Source: Tannerellaceae bacterium
GTDB lineage: Bacteria > Bacteroidota > Bacteroidia > Bacteroidales > Tannerellaceae
NCBI GenBank assembly: GCA_031255855.1
Contig: JAIRRS010000014.1
Span: 1-36,603 of the forward strand
Direction of reading: 5' to 3'
Length of the DNA: 36,603 bases
How positions within the stretch are numbered: position 1 is the stretch's first letter; every line of letters starts with the position of its first letter. The position numbers and the translations under genes are program-made. Shown here in pieces: positions 33,279 through 36,603 of the stretch. The notes below the pieces were generated by a model. It was not told the DNA's origin. It was given only the letters and a program-made list of their open reading frames with translations, and did not search any database.

Positions 33279-34595
33279 TTACCTGCTGCGACCACCTCCA
33301 CCGCTTGAACGGCCACCGCCGCCACTGCTTACACTTCCGCTTGAGCGGCTACTTCCACTTGAAGAAGAACTAAAGCCACTACTTCTGGATGAAGATGAAG
33401 ACGATGACGATGATCTGGTAGGCGCGGAATAGCTTCTTTGTGAACTGCTGCCTGACGAAGAACGGCCGGATGAATAGCCACTCGAACTTCTGGATGAAGA
33501 TGAAGGAGCTACCGATTGGCGGCTGCTACTGCTACGTCCGGAAGAAGAACCGGCGCTCGGCGCAACTCTTGTACGGCTACTGCTCGAACCAACCGTTCCG
33601 CTACTGCGGCTACTGCTTGTTCCTGTTCTTCCTGATGTTACGGAAGACGATTGACGGGTTGATGAAGAACTGCTGCGTCCACTGCTTACCGACGATGAAC
33701 TACGGCTGCTTGAACCAGTACGCAAAGATGATGAGCGTCCGCTGTTTGTACCCGCGCTTCTACTGCCCGACATCCTGCTTCCACTGCTAACGGCGCTGGA
33801 ACTTCTTCCACCTCCATAGGAACGTCCCGAACTGTAATGGCTGTAAGAAGGACGGGAATAATAGCCCGGATAATAGTGATGGTGATAATTACCATAGTAG
33901 CCACCATAATAACCGCCCCAGTAGCCTCCCCAGCCCCAGGATGGGCCATACCAGGAAGAATAATACCAAGGACTATGCCATCCGGCATAAAAACCACCCC
34001 ATCTCCAGCTCCAAGACGGGCTATACCAGGAAGAATAATACCAAGGATCGTACCAACCAGATCCCCAGGAAGGTCCCCATCCCCAGCTATTACCTATATT
34101 AATATTGAAACTTACATTCGCGCCACCTCCGGAATAGTCGGTGTCATAGCCATACGCATAGTAGCCGTCGCTTAAGTACAAATCTACTTGATCGGCTCCT
34201 GTTATGGTTATTTTACTTGGAGAATGATACCGGATAATCCGTTCGGTATATTCCGTATCAGACCCGCGTTCTTTTTGTTTTTTAACTACCACATCATCTC
34301 CCTCATCTTCGTAATAAGGTTCTTCAGAATCAATGGATATATATCGCCGATTATATTCGTCGATATCACGGTTATCGGCTATGCCCACAGTTTGTTTATC
34401 AGAATGCGTTGCATAGGCAACAACATTTTGATCTTGTTTAGCCCGCACAACCTGTTTCTCTTCGACGTCATCTTTCTTCTTATTTTTACTTGAAGAGAAA
34501 TACACATCATCGAAGAATTCTCCCTGGGCAACCGTGCTGACACTAAAAGCCCCCAGAAGTATCACAATCAGGGATGTTAATTTCATGGGTTTCAT
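33279..34595 (-). CDS. Secreted Trp/Tyr/Gly- and Ser/Arg-rich low-complexity protein
   Basis: From the ATG at 34595, which has an AGGAG site ahead of it, the protein is 438 residues with a signal peptide ending VSTVAQG. The first part (about 25–150) is charged and ends in a short globular stretch (SPSKITITGADQVDLYLSDG). Then comes a W/Y/G/S/P-rich region (about 175–265) with near-copies of WYYSSWYxPSWxW, and finally about 170 residues of almost only serine, arginine, glycine and threonine. Similar proteins in Bacteroides carry the misleading name vitellogenin-like. No enzymatic domain is visible. The Ser/Arg tail may be a flexible surface or glycosylation segment; that is an inference. It precedes the FadL-like gene on the same strand, and a TATATTTG box (34733–34740, leftward) may be its promoter. 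Confidence 0.75.
   Translation of the reverse strand: MKPMKLTSLIVILLGAFSVSTVAQGEFFDDVYFSSSKNKKKDDVEEKQVVRAKQDQNVVAYATHSDKQTVGIADNRDIDEYNRRYISIDSEEPYYEDEGDDVVVKKQKERGSDTEYTERIIRYHSPSKITITGADQVDLYLSDGYYAYGYDTDYSGGGANVSFNINIGNSWGWGPSWGSGWYDPWYYSSWYSPSWSWRWGGFYAGWHSPWYYSSWYGPSWGWGGYWGGYYGGYYGNYHHHYYPGYYSRPSYSHYSSGRSYGGGRSSSAVSSGSRMSGSRSAGTNSGRSSSLRTGSSSRSSSSVSSGRSSSSSTRQSSSVTSGRTGTSSSRSSGTVGSSSSRTRVAPSAGSSSGRSSSSRQSVAPSSSSRSSSGYSSGRSSSGSSSQRSYSAPTRSSSSSSSSSRSSGFSSSSSGSSRSSGSVSSGGGGRSSGGGGRSR
33948..34047. repeat. Internal 75-bp repeat in the Ser-rich gene
   Basis: A 25-base sequence at 33948–33972 recurs exactly at 34023–34047, 75 bases apart, so it encodes a 25-residue protein repeat with the core WYYSSWY. 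It shows in-frame duplication, and could be a site of copy-number change. Confidence 0.7.
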
Positions 34596-34872
34596 TTTCG
34601 TTTCTCCTCTTCTTTTAATAAATACATTCTCGTTTCGTTTTTTATTAGACTCATTTAGCATATCAAGGGTTTAATACCTCGTTTACAAAATAATACATTT
34701 TTATTCACAATAAAGCCTTACCTAATTATATACAAATATAAATAATCTAACAACATTGTCATAAGATTTACATATTCTTTAACTTTACAAATATCGTCAT
34801 TACTTACTAACTTAGTTGATGTAAACAAGATAAAAAACGCTGCATAAACAATAAAAAAATATAATAAAATTC

Positions 34873-35691
34873 TTAATTCGAGGCATTCGGGTTAATATAA
34901 GATTGATATGGGAACGGGTCGACGGAAGCAATCTCAATCCGGTTGTTTTTCTTCGTACATACCAAGCATTTTGCCTGTAATGTATGAGTTTCCATATCAA
35001 ACAAAAGTTCCGGGTTGAAATGTTGTCCGTTTATCCGCACTTCAAAATGCAGGTGTTCGGTCGTAGCCCTGCCGGTCCGCCCCAATAATGCTACAGGAGT
35101 TCCCGCCTTCACGTACTCTCCCTGTTTGACCAAATGTTTGGAATTATGGCTATAAACGGTCTCCATTCCATTAAAATGCCGGATCACTATCACATTGCCA
35201 TACGAAGCGTAGGCTTTAGCCATACGGACAATACCATCAAAAGCCGCCCGGATTGTATCATTGGCAAATGTTTTAAGGTCGGTACCCGAATGTCTTATCC
35301 GCCTGCCTGCGTAAGGGGAAATAACTTTTGCTCCCGGAAGAGGAAAACAATAGTTGCTTCCCGGAAAACGTGACAAATCTATCACCATCGTATTACCGTC
35401 GGCAAACAATTTAGGGTCGGAAACTGATATCTGGTTAATATCTCGCGGACAAAAGTTTTCCGTTATATCGAATACCGGCAATAGTGGTATTTCAGGTTCT
35501 TTTAATGCAATGGTGGGAAAATAAAGTGAAAATTTAGAAGAAGGCAAATCAACATCACAAACAGGTACAGGAATGTCATTAGAACTATTCACACCCGCAT
35601 TATCCATCGCTTGATTATGGACAGCATGACAACCATACCCCATCATAACCAGCCATAAGCCTAATCCACCATATATTCCTTTCGACAACAT
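34873..35691 (-). CDS. M23 (LytM-type) endopeptidase lipoprotein
   Basis: The 272-residue protein has a lipobox-like MMGYGC (cysteine 21), so it is probably anchored in the outer membrane. The M23 domain spans about 120–235: the first zinc ligands in RRIRHSGTDLK (HxxxD, about 130–140) and the HLHFEVRIN motif (about 215–223) with the other histidines. SHNSKHLVKQGEYVKAGTPVALLGRTGR is the usual strand pair between them. All zinc ligands are kept, so it may cut peptidoglycan cross-bridges rather than only activate amidases. The N-terminal 100 residues show no known domain. The gene stands alone with a full promoter upstream. Confidence 0.9.
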   Translation of the reverse strand: MLSKGIYGGLGLWLVMMGYGCHAVHNQAMDNAGVNSSNDIPVPVCDVDLPSSKFSLYFPTIALKEPEIPLLPVFDITENFCPRDINQISVSDPKLFADGNTMVIDLSRFPGSNYCFPLPGAKVISPYAGRRIRHSGTDLKTFANDTIRAAFDGIVRMAKAYASYGNVIVIRHFNGMETVYSHNSKHLVKQGEYVKAGTPVALLGRTGRATTEHLHFEVRINGQHFNPELLFDMETHTLQAKCLVCTKKNNRIEIASVDPFPYQSYINPNASN

Positions 35692-35710
35692 AACCCAATA
35701 ATTGAAGATG

Positions 35711-35743
35711 CAAATATACCAATCTTCTCATTATTCATACAAA
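35711..35743 (-). promoter_or_regulatory. Promoter of the M23 endopeptidase gene
   Basis: On the leftward strand TTTG (35740–35743), a 21-base spacer and TATATTTG (35711–35718) match the Bacteroidetes promoter fully. The -7 box is 20 bases before the ATG at 35691. Confidence 0.75.
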
Positions 35744-35762
35744 AAACAATTGTTTTTTTAGA

Positions 35763-35879
35763 TTTTGGGGCGGGCTGCGGTGCGCTTCACTATCCACCCC
35801 GACAAAAGCCGATGCGGGCGCAAAAGTTCCGAATTACCACTTCGCCTCGCCCTGAAAGCTGTGAGTTAGCGTTTCGGGC
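35763..35879. repeat. GC-rich structured intergenic element, possibly mobile or cassette-associated
   Basis: About 117 bases of much higher GC content lie between two AT-rich stretches. They hold several imperfect stems: TTTTG/CAAAA with GGG/CCC (35763–35770 with 35797–35807), GGGCG/CGCCC (35816–35820 with 35848–35852), and GCCC-t-GAA/TTCGGGC (35849–35856 with 35873–35879). The element begins 20 bases beyond the M23 promoter and ends one base before the stop codon of the last gene. Its make-up of imperfect hairpins with bulges, placed at the 3' end of an unrelated low-GC gene, recalls repeat elements scattered through Bacteroidetes genomes. I cannot name a family. Confidence 0.5.
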
Positions 35880-35880
35880 T

Positions 35881-36603
35881 TTATTCTTGCACGTTCTTTA
35901 AATGTTTTTTTATTGTTTCTCTAAAAATTATTTCAGTCTCCAACAAAGTTTCCCCACCAACATCTTCTCCCGCACTCATCCATTTTCCGTTTTCTTTGTA
36001 AAACCACCAAATTCCATAAAAATCAGGATATTTAGTAATTATCCCCGCAATCAAATCATCGTAAATTAAGGCTTCATTAATTTTAGTATTCAAGATGCTA
36101 TTTCTCCTGTTTTCGTTTATAGGAGAATCTTCCATATTTTTTATGCGTTCTTGCAACGATTTGCTTGCTTTTAATTTATATTGAGAACCTTTTCCATTTG
36201 CATTCAAATATTGAACGAAAACATAAGCATTTAAAGGGTTGTTTTGAATATCAATTTCTGAAAAATCTTTTACAAATTTTTCTACACGCTGTTTAGTATA
36301 ACTCTTTTCTGGTATCGCATTTTTATCTATTAAAATTCTGGATTTCAATTTCTCGGAGTGTATATTTCCATTTTTTAAATTGACATAATATGAATGATTT
36401 ATATCATTAAGAGTAACTGTTTCAATGAGTTTCCCATTCTTAAAAAGAATTCCTGATAAATCATCCATTCCATATCCGTCTTTCATTTTCCTATTTTGTA
36501 TCAATTGATGATACATTGATTTTCTTGTACTATCAGCATAATGAGGACAATTACTATAAGGCAGTATGGATAATCCGTCAACCACACTTAGGCTTGTTGG
36601 ACG
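35881..36603 (-). CDS. S51 peptidase (PepE-like) fused to an unknown C-terminal domain, 3' part
   Basis: The reading frame is open to the window edge, so the start lies outside; 240 residues are visible. The first 90 or so (VVDGLSILPYSNCPHYADST, YHQLIQ, GYGMDDLSGILFKNGKLIETV, SYYVNLKNG) follow the C-terminal half of peptidase E/S51 proteins. There LLP..N.PHY carries the catalytic histidine and GYAIDDGAAL precedes the last strands. The nucleophile serine would be off-window. The remaining 140 residues (from about SEKLKSRILIDKN, through VFVQYLNANGKGSQYKLKAS and YPDFYGIWWFYKENGKWMSAG) match nothing I recognise and form an extra domain. Its DNA is AT-rich, unlike most genes here, and a GC-rich element abuts its stop codon, which suggests acquisition by transfer. 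A dipeptidase role is tentative. Confidence 0.6.
   Translation of the reverse strand, partial: RPTSLSVVDGLSILPYSNCPHYADSTRKSMYHQLIQNRKMKDGYGMDDLSGILFKNGKLIETVTLNDINHSYYVNLKNGNIHSEKLKSRILIDKNAIPEKSYTKQRVEKFVKDFSEIDIQNNPLNAYVFVQYLNANGKGSQYKLKASKSLQERIKNMEDSPINENRRNSILNTKINEALIYDDLIAGIITKYPDFYGIWWFYKENGKWMSAGEDVGGETLLETEIIFRETIKKHLKNVQE

Noticed and set aside
33440..34175. + strand open frames opposite the Ser-rich gene
   Set aside because: Repetitive complement of serine and glycine codons; no start signals or domains.

Overview
The window is a chromosomal stretch of a member of the order Bacteroidales. The evidence is: the gene order argR–GNAT–argG–argC–argD; the order ECF sigma factor–small protein–rpe–comEC–nrnA–DUF4827–glmM; families largely confined to Bacteroidetes (DUF4249, DUF3332, DUF4827, a membrane-bound MutS-like ATPase, arrayed FtsX-type permeases); and repeated TAnnTTTG elements, the -7 promoter box of this phylum, upstream of genes. 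A Parabacteroides-like or Tannerella-like host is possible, but the sequence alone does not fix the genus. No rRNA, tRNA, CRISPR array or intact insertion sequence was found.

Layout. 1–3.8 kb: the C-terminal end of a TldD/PmbA-type gene meets a leftward operon folC–MFS transporter–ispE, which ends at a hairpin terminator. 4.1–5.7 kb: a small secreted Ig-like protein and a DUF4249 lipoprotein, separated by an unusual set of inverted repeats. 5.7–10 kb: a leftward unit cutC–ABC–ABC, where the two ABC subunits form a heterodimeric exporter with one degenerate ATP site. 10–12.8 kb: an accessory island with nested inverted repeats, a LolD/MacB-type ATPase gene cut off inside its Walker A motif, and an FtsX-type permease, bracketed by an exact 23-bp direct repeat. 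12.8–20.3 kb: a DUF3332 lipoprotein, a secreted GH2 beta-galactosidase, an outer-membrane phospholipase A, the MutS-like ATPase and an M48 metalloprotease lipoprotein. 20.3–25.3 kb: a gap with a possible structured RNA, then the arginine operon behind a promoter flanked by two ARG-box-like sites, closed by a strong bidirectional terminator. 25.4–31.4 kb: a leftward housekeeping cluster (glmM, DUF4827, nrnA, comEC, rpe, a 58-residue protein, a sigma factor). 31.6–35.7 kb: cell-envelope genes (FadL-like porin, Ser-rich secreted protein, M23 endopeptidase lipoprotein). 35.76–36.6 kb: a GC-rich structured element and the 3' part of an AT-rich gene, apparently an S51 peptidase (PepE-like) fused to an unrecognised C-terminal domain.

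How the parts work together. The arginine operon is a coherent unit: a repressor, an acyltransferase that probably makes the acyl-glutamate, and three later enzymes. The envelope genes (M48, M23, PldA, FadL-like, Ser-rich) are typical surface-maintenance functions. The best candidates for something undescribed are the repeat-bracketed FtsX island with its decapitated ATPase, the GC-rich element next to the S51 fusion gene, the alternative-pairing hairpins ahead of the DUF4249 gene, the possible small RNA before M48, and the transmembrane MutS-like ATPase. No new defence system is demonstrable.
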